From contig CAJUCM010000015.1 in the NCBI GenBank assembly GCA_910585235.1, forward strand, positions 1-27,875: a stretch of 27,875 bases of DNA. Reading direction: 5' to 3'. This document shows, piece after piece, positions 15,964 through 23,133 of the stretch. The notes beneath the pieces are model-generated. The model did no database searches, was not told the DNA's origin, and saw only the letters and a program-made list of their open reading frames with translations. The position numbers were made by a program, and so were the translations under genes. Positions within the stretch are counted from its first letter, which is position 1. Each line of letters opens with the position of its first letter. The stretch comes from an uncultured Christensenella sp. Lineage in GTDB: Bacteria > Bacillota > Clostridia > Christensenellales > Borkfalkiaceae.

Positions 15964-17487
15964 TTATTTTAATTTTTCCTGTTTGACAAGGCGGTAACCT
16001 TTTTTCGGCTTCATGCGGAATTCGATTCTGTGACCGAACTTCGTAAAGACGATAAAGAGGACGATCGCAACGACCGCGGCGCAGATGACGACGATCGCCC
16101 AGGCGGAGAGCTGTTCGCCCTTGACCTGCGTCCAGAGCTCGTTGATCGCCTCTTCCGCTTCGCCGTAATAGCCCATAACGGCGCACCGCTTTACCGTATC
16201 GGCAGGGGGAAACTGCGCGTAGAGCTGACGGGAAAGCTGTTCGGCGGGGGCGTTAATAATGTATGCACTCTTGTCTTCGTCGCCCCTACGGAAAAAATAG
16301 CTTACGTCGTAGGGGACGGCGTTTTCTTCGTCTTCGGCGGAATACAAATCGCGGGCGTAATCTAACATTTCTTCTCCCGCAATGACGGAGGTATAACCGA
16401 TATAGTAGGAATTTCTCACGGCATTGTCGGGGCGGGACATAAAGTTGATAAACGCAAGCGCGGCGAGTTCGGTGTCTTTATCGCGTTTTTCGTCCTTGGG
16501 CATGACCCAGCCGTCGAAAAAGAGGTTTGCGCACTCTTCGGGGATATGGAAGTTGAGAAAAACTTCTTCCTCTTCCGCCTGATCCATGGCATAGACCGCG
16601 TCTCCGCTCCATGCAAAGTTCATGGAGATCGTGCCTTTGACCATGTCCGATTTGCCCGTGTCCGTCTCGAAGCCGAAGATGTTTGATTTCATTGTTTTGA
16701 GGATCTCGGTCACTTTTTTGACCGATTCTTCGTCGGTGCGGTTCATAAGCTCGGTCACGCGGTCGGTATATTCCCCGTCGGAAAGTTCGCCGTTTTCGTT
16801 TTGTTTTTTCAATGCGAGCAATTCTTCCCGATAGTGAATGCCGAGCCCCACAAAATAGGAGTCGCGCACGTTGTCCTTCGTCGTGACCTTGTTTTTGTAG
16901 GCGGGATCGAGCATGATTTTCCAACCCGATTCGTTGAGCGTTTCTTCGTTGACCTGTTCGGGATTATATACAAGCCCCGTGACGCCCCACATATAGCCCG
17001 CCGCATATTTTTCGAGCGGTTCGCCCGCGACTGCGGGCGTTTTTTTGAATATTTCGGCGATATAATCCGAAACGTTTGCGTTATAGATATCGAGCTGCGC
17101 TGTATCGAGGGGCTGGATCATGCCCTCCGCCGCAAGTTTCATGATCATGTATTCGGAGGGGCATACGAGGTCGTATTTGTCGCCCAATTTGAGCTGATTG
17201 TATAGATCCTCGTTGGTGCCGAACGTAGAATACTCTACGCGTACGCTCTTTCCGTAAGTTTCTTCGTACCATTCCTCGAAGTCGTCGAGAATGGGGGGCG
17301 CGGAACCGTCTTCGTTGATTTCATAGTCGTATTCGTAGGAGCCTTCTCCGCCCTCGTCGATATATTCTTCCCAGTTATATACGCGGAGCGTCACTTCCTT
17401 TTTGGAGGCGCATCCGCCGAGCGCGGACAGAGCGGGGAGAAGTATAGTAAGGGAGAGGAGCGCGGAAATAATTCGTTTGCCTTTCAC
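15964..17487 (-). CDS. potD: Spermidine/putrescine-binding lipoprotein PotD with C-terminal helix
   Basis: A 507-residue substrate-binding protein of a polyamine ABC importer. The signal peptide ends in the lipobox ALGGC (C26), followed by LRVYNWEEYID, the typical opening of the PotD/PotF family. The body has GTNEDLYNQL, YDLVCPSEYM, YMWGVTGLVYNP and SMNFAWSGDAVYAM. It is longer than the usual 350 or so residues because of an acidic insertion after YID (about 46-67) and a C-terminal extension. That extension contains a hydrophobic helix (about 462-481) and a basic tail. The start is GTG, overlapping the potC stop, with GGAGG seven bases upstream. The helix suggests a second membrane anchor. 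Confidence 0.9.
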   Translation of the reverse strand: MKGKRIISALLSLTILLPALSALGGCASKKEVTLRVYNWEEYIDEGGEGSYEYDYEINEDGSAPPILDDFEEWYEETYGKSVRVEYSTFGTNEDLYNQLKLGDKYDLVCPSEYMIMKLAAEGMIQPLDTAQLDIYNANVSDYIAEIFKKTPAVAGEPLEKYAAGYMWGVTGLVYNPEQVNEETLNESGWKIMLDPAYKNKVTTKDNVRDSYFVGLGIHYREELLALKKQNENGELSDGEYTDRVTELMNRTDEESVKKVTEILKTMKSNIFGFETDTGKSDMVKGTISMNFAWSGDAVYAMDQAEEEEVFLNFHIPEECANLFFDGWVMPKDEKRDKDTELAALAFINFMSRPDNAVRNSYYIGYTSVIAGEEMLDYARDLYSAEDEENAVPYDVSYFFRRGDEDKSAYIINAPAEQLSRQLYAQFPPADTVKRCAVMGYYGEAEEAINELWTQVKGEQLSAWAIVVICAAVVAIVLFIVFTKFGHRIEFRMKPKKGYRLVKQEKLK

Positions 17488-18299
17488 TTTTTCGCCTCCT
17501 TTTTGCGCCGTCCCACAAGATTCGAGGAGATGACGATCGCCAGTATCACGACGAAAATGATCGTTGTGAGCGCCCAGAACGAGGAGAGTGTTTCCGCGGT
17601 GTGTGCGTTTCCCTTCATGGTCGCGTTGAATACATAGGTGGAAATGGTGTCGAATCCCGCGGGCTTTAAGTAGCTCGTCACGATATAGTCGTCGAGCGAG
17701 AGAGTGACGGCAAGCATAAAGCCCGAAATGATTCCGGGGATAATTTGCGGAAGCACGACTTTGAAGAGCGCTTTTGCGGGGCTTGCGCCCAAGTCGAGCG
17801 CCGCTTCATAGAGGTTGTGATCCATTTGTTTGAGCTTTGGCAGAACGGAAAGCACTACAAAGGGTGTGGATATGACCATATGTCCGATCAATAAGGTAAA
17901 ATAGGATTTCGGGATCCCGACGGCGACAAAGGTGATCGCAAGCGCGAGCGCGGTCACGATCTCCGCATTGACGACGGGGATCTGCGAAATACTGCCGATG
18001 ACTTTGCGGATCCTTTTTTTGTTGTAGTGCATTCCGAGCGCGGCGAACGTTCCCAAAATCGTTGCGAGCGCCGCGGAGAGAAGCGCCAAGAGCAAAGTGT
18101 TTCCGATCATTGTGAGGATCGCGCTGTCGCCGAATAATTTCTGATAGTGGACAAAGGAGAATTCTCCGCTCGTTCCGATCGTGTCCGCAGAGCTGAACGA
18201 AAAGACGGCAAGCACTAAAATGGGCGCGTACATCAGAATGAGAACGAGGCCGATGATGGTTGCTTTCAGACATTTGATAGCGATTTCTTTGCGTTTCAT
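17484..18299 (-). CDS. potC: Spermidine/putrescine ABC transporter permease PotC
   Basis: A 271-residue inner-membrane permease with about six hydrophobic helices. It has the cytoplasmic EAA loop YEAALDLGASPAKALFKVVLP that contacts the ATPase, and DDYIVTSYL typical of PotC. The start is ATG 18299, overlapping the potB stop and preceded by GGAGGA. A longer in-frame extension into potB lacks family similarity and is rejected. It forms a heterodimer with PotB. Confidence 0.93.
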   Translation of the reverse strand: MKRKEIAIKCLKATIIGLVLILMYAPILVLAVFSFSSADTIGTSGEFSFVHYQKLFGDSAILTMIGNTLLLALLSAALATILGTFAALGMHYNKKRIRKVIGSISQIPVVNAEIVTALALAITFVAVGIPKSYFTLLIGHMVISTPFVVLSVLPKLKQMDHNLYEAALDLGASPAKALFKVVLPQIIPGIISGFMLAVTLSLDDYIVTSYLKPAGFDTISTYVFNATMKGNAHTAETLSSFWALTTIIFVVILAIVISSNLVGRRKKEAKK

Positions 18300-19084
18300 G
18301 CCGTCGTCCTCCTTGTATTTTCTTCCCTGAATCCTCCCGAAAGAAAAGAAGAGAGGAGCACTACGATGAGAAGAATCAAGGCGATCATGGAGCCCATGTG
18401 CCAATTGGTTCCGAAGTAAGTCTCAATAAATTTTCCGATGATGGTCACTTTGGAATTTCCGAGCATATCCGAGACGACGTAGTTCGTCATGGAGGGGAGA
18501 AAGACCATCGTGATTCCGCTCAAAACGCCCGGCATAGAGAGGGGAAGCGTCACGCGGAAAAAGCTCGTGAACGCGTTCCCGCCGAGGTCGGCGCAAGCCT
18601 CGTAGAGGGAATTGTCGATTTTGGAGATCTGGGTATAGAGGGGCAGGATCATAAAGGGGAGAAAGTCGTAAACCATGCCGAATACGGTATTGAAATAATT
18701 GGTCTCTCCCAAAAGTCCCATCCAGTTCATGAGTTCGCGGATCGCGTTGATGCGGAGAACGAAGTTGATCCACATGGGGGTCACGAATAGCAAAAGAATG
18801 ACCGATTTGCGCTTGATCTTGCTCCGCGCCAGAATATATGCGACGGGGAACGCGATCAATAGGCAGACGACGGTCGTGATGAGTGCGATCACGACGGAAT
18901 AGACGATCGTCGTCAGCTTCGTGGGATCGGAAAAAAAGTTCACGAAATTCATAAAAGAAATGTGATTGTTTTTATCCGTGAACGCGTAGAACACGATGAT
19001 CAGCATGGGGGCGATCACAAAGAACAGCAGAAACACCGCATAGGGGATGCAGAGGGATTTTCTCGAAAGGCGGAATTTCGTCAT
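18296..19084 (-). CDS. potB: Spermidine/putrescine ABC transporter permease PotB
   Basis: A 262-residue permease with about six membrane helices. The EAA loop is YEACADLGGNAFTSFFRVTLP, followed by PLSMPGVLSG and MTNYVVSDMLG, characteristic of PotB. The start is ATG 19084, which overlaps the potA stop (ATGA); the longer in-frame upstream extension lies inside potA. It is the partner of PotC in the polyamine importer. Confidence 0.93.
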   Translation of the reverse strand: MTKFRLSRKSLCIPYAVFLLFFVIAPMLIIVFYAFTDKNNHISFMNFVNFFSDPTKLTTIVYSVVIALITTVVCLLIAFPVAYILARSKIKRKSVILLLFVTPMWINFVLRINAIRELMNWMGLLGETNYFNTVFGMVYDFLPFMILPLYTQISKIDNSLYEACADLGGNAFTSFFRVTLPLSMPGVLSGITMVFLPSMTNYVVSDMLGNSKVTIIGKFIETYFGTNWHMGSMIALILLIVVLLSSFLSGGFREENTRRTTA

Positions 19085-20583
19085 TTCTTTTCCTCCGTGT
19101 TTTTCAGCGAAAGTTTGATTTTTTCCTTCGGAATGATGACGGAAACATAGTCGTTTTCGTTCCACAGATCGTCTGTGCGGAAGACGAAATCTTCCTCGCT
19201 CTCGTCCGTGCGCACGATCAGGCGGTAGTGGTCGCCCTTATAGATAATGGAGATAATGTGTCCCGTCGTTCCGCCCGCGTTCTCGTCGTCGCTGATGGAA
19301 ATGTCTTCAAGTCCCACTTCCACGGCGACCTCTTCGCCTGTAAGATCGAGTTTTTCGCCCGAAATCAGAACGAGATAACCTTCCTCGTCGATACGGCTTC
19401 CGGGGTAGAGCTGCGTCACGTCGCATTCAAATTCGCCGTCCGCAAATTCAACCGTGTTGCGCTTTGTGATGACGCCGTCATAGACGTTTTTGGTGTATTT
19501 GGGTTTCATGAGGTGAATGCCGTCGGGGGAGATGTTCATACCGATCTCTTCGCCCGTTTCGCGGCTTTCGGTGCTCTGGATAACGAGTTCGTATTTGCCG
19601 ACTTTTACGGTGATTTCATAGTGAATGCCCTTGAACACGACGGAAATGACTTTTCCTTTGAGCTTTCCCTGTTCGGGTGCGCACATGTGAATGTCTTCGG
19701 GGCGGACGACGACGTCCACCATGTCGTTGATCTCAAAGTCGTCGAGACAGTCGAACGTTTTACCGCAGAATTTTACCTGTTTCTTTCCGACGATCGTACC
19801 GTTCATGATATTGCTCTCGCCGATAAAGTCCGCGACGAAGGTGTTTGCGGGTTCGTTGTAGATCGTCGTGGGGGTTCCGATCTGCTGGACGATCCCGTCC
19901 GCCATGACGACGATCGTATCTGACATGGTGAGCGCCTCTTCCTGATCGTGGGTCACATAGATAAAGGTAATGCCGAGGCGGCGGTGCATCTCTTTGAGTT
20001 CGATCTGCATTTCTTTTCTCATTTTCAGATCGAGCGCGCCGAGAGGCTCGTCTAAAAGCAGGATTTCCGGTTCGTTGACGATCGCCCGCGCGATCGCTAC
20101 GCGCTGCTGCTGACCGCCCGAAAGGGTGGTGACGGCACGCTTTTCAAAGCCTTCGAGATCGACGATTTCGAGCGCTTTTTTCACTTTTTGCGCAATTTCC
20201 GCTTTGCTCAGACGCTGTTTTTTTGTGTAGGTTTTGCCTTTCTCGTTTTCGTAGGTATTGAGAACGCGTTTGCATTTCAGCCCGAACGCGATATTTTCAT
20301 AGACGTTGAGATGGGGGAAGAGGGCGTAGCGCTGAAAGACCGTATTGACGGGGCGCTTGTTCGGGGGAAGATGGGAAATGTCTTTTCCGCCGAGCAGAAT
20401 CTGACCGCTGGTCGGAAGATCGAACCCTGCGATCATGCGCAGCGTCGTCGTCTTGCCGCAGCCCGACGGACCGAGAAAGGTGATAAATTCTCCTTTATTG
20501 ACGTAAAAGCTGACGTTGTCGAGTACTAAATTTTCGTTGTAGTACTTCGTTACGCCTTTGAGTTCGATAATGTGTTCGCCCAT
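19081..20583 (-). CDS. potA: Polyamine ABC transporter ATPase PotA with duplicated C-terminal region
   Basis: A 500-residue ATPase, much longer than the usual 350-380. The nucleotide-binding domain has Walker A GPSGCGKTT (38-46), Q-loop Q84, signature LSGGQ (154-158), Walker B LLLDEP (175-180) and the switch His in THDQEEAL. A basic insertion of about 20 residues lies at 108-126. The C-terminal TOBE-type regulatory region appears twice: about 260-360 and about 369-492. Matching pairs include NGTIVGKKQVKF with DGVITKRNTVEF, and VISVVFKGIHYEITV with IISIIYKGDHYRLIV. The start ATG 20583 has AAAGGAG upstream. It is the second gene of the xre-pot operon. Confidence 0.94.
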   Translation of the reverse strand: MGEHIIELKGVTKYYNENLVLDNVSFYVNKGEFITFLGPSGCGKTTTLRMIAGFDLPTSGQILLGGKDISHLPPNKRPVNTVFQRYALFPHLNVYENIAFGLKCKRVLNTYENEKGKTYTKKQRLSKAEIAQKVKKALEIVDLEGFEKRAVTTLSGGQQQRVAIARAIVNEPEILLLDEPLGALDLKMRKEMQIELKEMHRRLGITFIYVTHDQEEALTMSDTIVVMADGIVQQIGTPTTIYNEPANTFVADFIGESNIMNGTIVGKKQVKFCGKTFDCLDDFEINDMVDVVVRPEDIHMCAPEQGKLKGKVISVVFKGIHYEITVKVGKYELVIQSTESRETGEEIGMNISPDGIHLMKPKYTKNVYDGVITKRNTVEFADGEFECDVTQLYPGSRIDEEGYLVLISGEKLDLTGEEVAVEVGLEDISISDDENAGGTTGHIISIIYKGDHYRLIVRTDESEEDFVFRTDDLWNENDYVSVIIPKEKIKLSLKNTEEKK

Positions 20584-20603
20584 TGCGTTTCTCCTTTGTG
20601 TTT

Positions 20604-21134
20604 TTAGAAATTCGGAGGGGTGGAGATCCAGATAAATTTCGCTCTCGCCTTTCCGACGTTTGTGATTTTGTGTTCCTTGTTCGCCGTGAAGTAAAAACTT
20701 TCTCCCTTTTTGGCGATATGCCGTTTTCCCGCCTTTTCGATTGCGACGCGTCCTTCGAGTACGAATCCGAACTCTTCGCCCTCGTGGGGGAAGTCGCTCG
20801 TTGTAGCGCCCGGTTCAAGCTCCACTAAGACGGGTTCCATCATATTTTTCTGCGCGTTCGGGATCACCCATTCGAGCCGCATTCCGTCGGACTGTTTTTC
20901 GATATATTCCGATTCCGTGAATACGATCTTTTCTTCCTCGTCCTCGTGGAAGAAGTCCGAAAGGTTGCTGCCCAATGCGTTGAGAAGATCGACGAGCGTT
21001 GCGATCGAGGGGCTTGTCAGATCGTTTTCGAGTTGGGAGATGTATCCTTTCGTGAGTTCGCATCTGTCCGCAAGTTCTTCCTGCGTCAGGTTTTTCTGCT
21101 GGCGCATGTCTTTGAGTTTTGCTCCGAGTTCCAT
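20604..21134 (-). CDS. XRE-family regulator with C-terminal cupin
   Basis: A 176-residue transcription factor. It has an N-terminal helix-turn-helix of the XRE type (about 6-60, with QEELADRCELTKGYISQLE) and a C-terminal cupin_2 sensor domain (about 100-173, with HEGEEFGFVLEGRVAI). Regulators of this layout (PuuR-like) often control polyamine or amino-acid genes. This one leads the potABCD operon, so polyamine-responsive autoregulation is a reasonable inference. I chose ATG 21134 over the in-frame GTG at 21140 because AAGGTG (21143-21148) is 8 bases from the ATG but only 2 from the GTG. The stop is 20 bases before potA. Confidence 0.92.
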   Translation of the reverse strand: MELGAKLKDMRQQKNLTQEELADRCELTKGYISQLENDLTSPSIATLVDLLNALGSNLSDFFHEDEEEKIVFTESEYIEKQSDGMRLEWVIPNAQKNMMEPVLVELEPGATTSDFPHEGEEFGFVLEGRVAIEKAGKRHIAKKGESFYFTANKEHKITNVGKARAKFIWISTPPNF

Positions 21135-21148
21135 TTTCACCGCACCTT

Positions 21149-21167
21149 AGTTTAGTAATTGTAAACT
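21149..21167. promoter_or_regulatory. Palindromic operator over proximal promoter of xre-pot
   Basis: AGTTTA, seven bases, TAAACT: a perfect inverted repeat that covers the proximal -10. The same half-sites recur at 21200-21214 in the opposite order. The likely ligand is the adjacent XRE regulator, by inference from position. Confidence 0.5.
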
Positions 21168-21185
21168 TTTTGCCTTTTTTTACAA
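21158..21185 (-). promoter_or_regulatory. Proximal promoter of xre-potABCD
   Basis: On the minus strand: TTGTAA (21180-21185), a 16-base spacer, TACAAT (21158-21163). The -10 is embedded in the AGTTTA/TAAACT palindrome, so occupancy by a repressor would block it. It is weaker than the distal promoter. Confidence 0.4.
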
Positions 21186-21187
21186 AA

Positions 21188-21231
21188 CTCTCGTAAAAAT
21201 AAACTAAAAGTTTAATAAAAATAAACGAGAG
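21188..21231 (-). promoter_or_regulatory. Inverted repeat in the xre-pot leader
   Basis: Seven-base arms CTCTCGT (21188-21194) and ACGAGAG (21225-21231) enclose 30 AT-rich bases. On the transcript from the distal promoter the hairpin would form at the very 5' end and be followed by TTTT, so it could act as a weak attenuator or a 5' stability structure. It may instead be a DNA-level operator frame around the inner palindrome. Confidence 0.35.
21200..21214. promoter_or_regulatory. Second palindromic operator upstream of xre
   Basis: TAAACT, AAA, AGTTTA: a perfect palindrome with the same half-sites as the one over the proximal -10 but with everted order and a shorter spacer. It lies between the distal and proximal promoters. 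Confidence 0.45.
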
Positions 21232-21239
21232 CCTTATGA

Positions 21240-21268
21240 AGTATATTATATCATAAAAAGAATGTCAA
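21240..21268 (-). promoter_or_regulatory. Distal promoter of xre-potABCD
   Basis: On the minus strand: consensus TTGACA (21263-21268), a 17-base spacer, TATACT (21240-21245). The predicted transcript start is near 21232, giving a leader of roughly 95 bases that contains the hairpin and both palindromes. Confidence 0.7.
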
Positions 21269-21314
21269 CTGTTTGAAAGCTGTCGAATAAAAATAAATTA
21301 AGAAATTTTTGCAT

Positions 21315-21345
21315 GAAAAAAGCGCCCGCCGGATAGGGCGGGCGC
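21315..21345 (-). terminator. Intrinsic terminator of rpsT
   Basis: A nine-base-pair GC-only stem (GCGCCCGCC with GGCGGGCGC, 21322-21330 and 21337-21345) and a six-base loop, followed on the minus strand by six T. It lies 24 bases after the rpsT stop codon. Confidence 0.93.
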
Positions 21346-21368
21346 AAGATAAGGTACGAGAAAAGTTA

Positions 21369-21632
21369 TCAGGACATAGAAGCAAGTTTCTTCGCAAGTT
21401 TCGCCTTTTTGTTGTTGGCGTTGTTCTTGTGAAGAATTCCCTTCGATTCTGCGGAATCGATCGCCGAAACGGTTTCGGGATAGAGCGCGGTCGCCGCTTC
21501 TTTGTCGCCCGCATTGACGGCATTCATGAACTTTTTGATGCTCGTCTTCAAAGCGGATTTGATCGCTTTGTTCTGGCGGGTTTTCTTTTCGGTAACTAAT
21601 ACGCGTTTTTTTGCAGATTTAATGTTGGGCAC
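21369..21632 (-). CDS. rpsT: 30S ribosomal protein S20
   Basis: An 87-residue small basic ribosomal protein that binds 16S rRNA. It starts PNIKSAKKRV and contains KTSIKKFMNAVNAGD and ILHKNNANNKKAKL, all typical of bS20. The start codon is GTG (21632-21630), with AAAGGAG eight bases upstream. It is a single-gene unit with its own promoter and terminator. A GTG start may contribute to modest expression, as non-ATG starts are known for S20 in other bacteria. Confidence 0.97.
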   Translation of the reverse strand: MPNIKSAKKRVLVTEKKTRQNKAIKSALKTSIKKFMNAVNAGDKEAATALYPETVSAIDSAESKGILHKNNANNKKAKLAKKLASMS

Positions 21633-21677
21633 GGTTTTAACTCCTTTCGTTCCTTGTTATCTTTGATTACTTTGGAT

Positions 21678-21706
21678 ATTTTAGCATAAATTACAAGCCT
21701 TGTAAA
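21678..21706 (-). promoter_or_regulatory. Promoter of rpsT
   Basis: On the minus strand: TTTACA (21701-21706), 17 bases, TAAAAT (21678-21683), with TG one base before the -10 hexamer. The spacer contains a perfect palindrome (21691-21705). Confidence 0.6.
21691..21705. promoter_or_regulatory. Palindrome in the rpsT promoter spacer
   Basis: TTACAAG, C, CTTGTAA: a perfect 7-1-7 inverted repeat between the -35 and -10 of rpsT, in the short region shared with murI. Its position would suit an operator; no known binding protein is recognised. Confidence 0.35.
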
Positions 21707-21765
21707 CTGTTTTTCATGCGTAGAAACTAAAAAATTTATAAAAAAGGGGAAAAAGAGGAGCGTTT

Positions 21766-22560
21766 ATGAAAAAAAGATTGAGAGTGGGCGTGTTTGACAG
21801 CGGGATCGGCGGGATCAGCGTGCTGAAAGAATGCGTGCGGATCGCGCCGGATGCAAAGTATTATTATTTGGGGGATAACGGGCGCGCTCCCTACGGGAGC
21901 AGAAGCGAAGAGGAGATTGCCCGCTTCACGCGGGAGGCGCTGTCCGTCTTTCGGAGGAAAAAAGTAGACGTCGCCGTCATCGCCTGCAATACCGCGACGG
22001 CGGTCGCCGCCGACGAAATGAGAAAAGAATTTACCTTTCCCGTGATCGGCGTCGAACCCGCCGTAAAGCCAGCGGCGAAAAACGCAAAAAATATCCTTGT
22101 GCTTGCCACCGAGCGCACGGCAAAGAGCGCAAAATTGAAAATGCTTTTGGGGCGGTTTCCCGATTGCGATTTCCGCGTCTTTGCCTGTATGGAACTTGCG
22201 GGGGCGATCGAAAAATATTTTTCGTCACAGGAACCGTTTTTGCTCTCCGCGCATCTTCCGCGCGGGCGTTACGACGGGGTGGTGCTCGGTTGCACCCATT
22301 ATTCTTTTTTTGCAAAAGAGATTTCAAAGTTTTATTCGGCACCCGTCTATGACGGGAATACGGGGGTGGCAAAAAGGCTTGCTCAGATCCTGAAACTGAT
22401 TATGTTAGGGAGAAGTGCCCACTTTTTGTCCACCGAAAAAACGAACAATTGTTTTAGTTTTTCCGCAAAAACATCCGTAAAATTTATCGGAAAATGGCGC
22501 AATATCAATAAATCTGTATATTTGCGAACATTTGTTTTAGAAAAAGATGAAAAAAAGTAA
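21766..22560 (+). CDS. murI: Glutamate racemase
   Basis: A 264-residue enzyme that makes D-glutamate for peptidoglycan. Visible are the N-terminal VFDSGIGGISV (catalytic Asp region), YLGDNGRAPYGSRS, the first catalytic Cys in IACNTAT and the second in LGCTHYSF. Length is normal. GAGGAG precedes the ATG. The last 55 or so residues are encoded by AT-rich DNA, in contrast with the rest of the gene, yet the KTSVKFIGKWRNINKSVY segment fits the usual racemase tail. No clear promoter was found in the 21707-21765 gap, and no terminator follows the gene. Confidence 0.95.
   Translation: MKKRLRVGVFDSGIGGISVLKECVRIAPDAKYYYLGDNGRAPYGSRSEEEIARFTREALSVFRRKKVDVAVIACNTATAVAADEMRKEFTFPVIGVEPAVKPAAKNAKNILVLATERTAKSAKLKMLLGRFPDCDFRVFACMELAGAIEKYFSSQEPFLLSAHLPRGRYDGVVLGCTHYSFFAKEISKFYSAPVYDGNTGVAKRLAQILKLIMLGRSAHFLSTEKTNNCFSFSAKTSVKFIGKWRNINKSVYLRTFVLEKDEKK
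22413..22433. promoter_or_regulatory. GTGG-box cluster inside the 3' end of murI
   Basis: AAGTGCCCACTT (22413-22424) is a palindrome of the GTGG-type half-site, and a further GTGG lies on the minus strand 11 bases away (CCAC at 22419-22422 and 22430-22433). These resemble the boxes at the mraZ promoter about 180 bases downstream, so they could be an auxiliary MraZ site. Weak evidence. Confidence 0.25.
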
Positions 22561-22585
22561 AAAATTTTTCAAAAATATGCCGCTA

Positions 22586-22613
22586 TGGGGTTGACAGGTG
22601 GGCAGAAGTGGTT
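22586..22613 (+). promoter_or_regulatory. Putative MraZ operator at the dcw promoter
   Basis: TGGGG (22586-22590), TGGGC (22599-22603) and TGGTT (22609-22613). The last two are spaced by five bases, the arrangement of TGGGN repeats known for MraZ autoregulation in Escherichia coli. They overlap the -35 to -10 spacer, fitting repression. The third box is imperfect. Confidence 0.45.
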
Positions 22614-22620
22614 GTATAAT
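22591..22620 (+). promoter_or_regulatory. Promoter of the dcw cluster (mraZ)
   Basis: Consensus TTGACA (22591-22596), an 18-base spacer and consensus TATAAT (22615-22620). The expected start is near 22627, leaving a leader of about 42 bases with an AGAGGAGGAGAG Shine-Dalgarno. Confidence 0.85.
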
Positions 22621-22668
22621 AAATCTACGCTTTGCAAAAGGGGCGGAATTCAAAGAGGAGGAGAGAAT

Positions 22669-23133
22669 ATGAAACGTCTGTACGGAACGTACGAGCATCA
22701 GCTTGACGATAAGAACAGAATCAGGATCCCTGCAAAGTTTCTCTCCGTCTTTGAAAAGGAATTTGAAAACGAACCGCTGTATTATCTGATCTATACGCCG
22801 AACCGCATTGCGATCATGCCGGAATCCGTTCTCGATTCCAAAATATCCATGTTGGAATCGCTGTTGCCGCTCTACGAGGGCGAAATGGATGCGCTTTCCA
22901 AAATTCTTGGTACGGCGGAGGAAGTCAATAAGGACGGACAGGGCAGAGCGATCATTCCCAAAACGTTGCGCAGGGAAGTGAAGATTGAAAAAGACGTCGT
23001 GACCGTCGGTATGGGCGACTATATCGAAGTGTGGGCGAAGGAAGTCCGCAACGAGAAAGTCGATTCGATGACGCAGAGCGAAGCGAACCAGAGAGCCTAT
23101 ACGAAAGCGTTGGAACTGAAAGGTAAAGCATGA
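22669..23133 (+). CDS. mraZ: Transcriptional regulator MraZ
   Basis: A 154-residue DNA-binding protein of the AbrB-like (SpoVT) fold, first gene of the division and cell-wall cluster. The two repeated half-domains show DDKNRIRIPAKF near the N-terminus and KDGQGRAIIPKTLR in the middle, the paired D-x-x-x-R-x-x-x-P motifs of the family. ATG 22669 is preceded by a strong AGGAGGAG and lies after the predicted transcript start, so the longer in-frame ORF beginning at 22585 is rejected. It is translationally coupled to rsmH (ATGA). Likely autorepressor through the GTGG boxes upstream. Confidence 0.95.
   Translation: MKRLYGTYEHQLDDKNRIRIPAKFLSVFEKEFENEPLYYLIYTPNRIAIMPESVLDSKISMLESLLPLYEGEMDALSKILGTAEEVNKDGQGRAIIPKTLRREVKIEKDVVTVGMGDYIEVWAKEVRNEKVDSMTQSEANQRAYTKALELKGKA

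Noticed and set aside
18300..18404. N-terminal extension of potC into potB
   Set aside because: The extended part does not resemble PotC, and ATG 18299 has a GGAGGA site and the same overlap pattern as its neighbours.
20520..20545. AGTACT-containing inverted repeat near the start of potA
   Set aside because: It is inside conserved codons of the ATPase N-terminus (VTKYYNENLVLD) and does not extend to the 21-bp repeat.
21707..21765. Possible -10 element (TTTATA-like) for murI
   Set aside because: No -35 at acceptable spacing; the A/T-rich sequence makes such matches uninformative.
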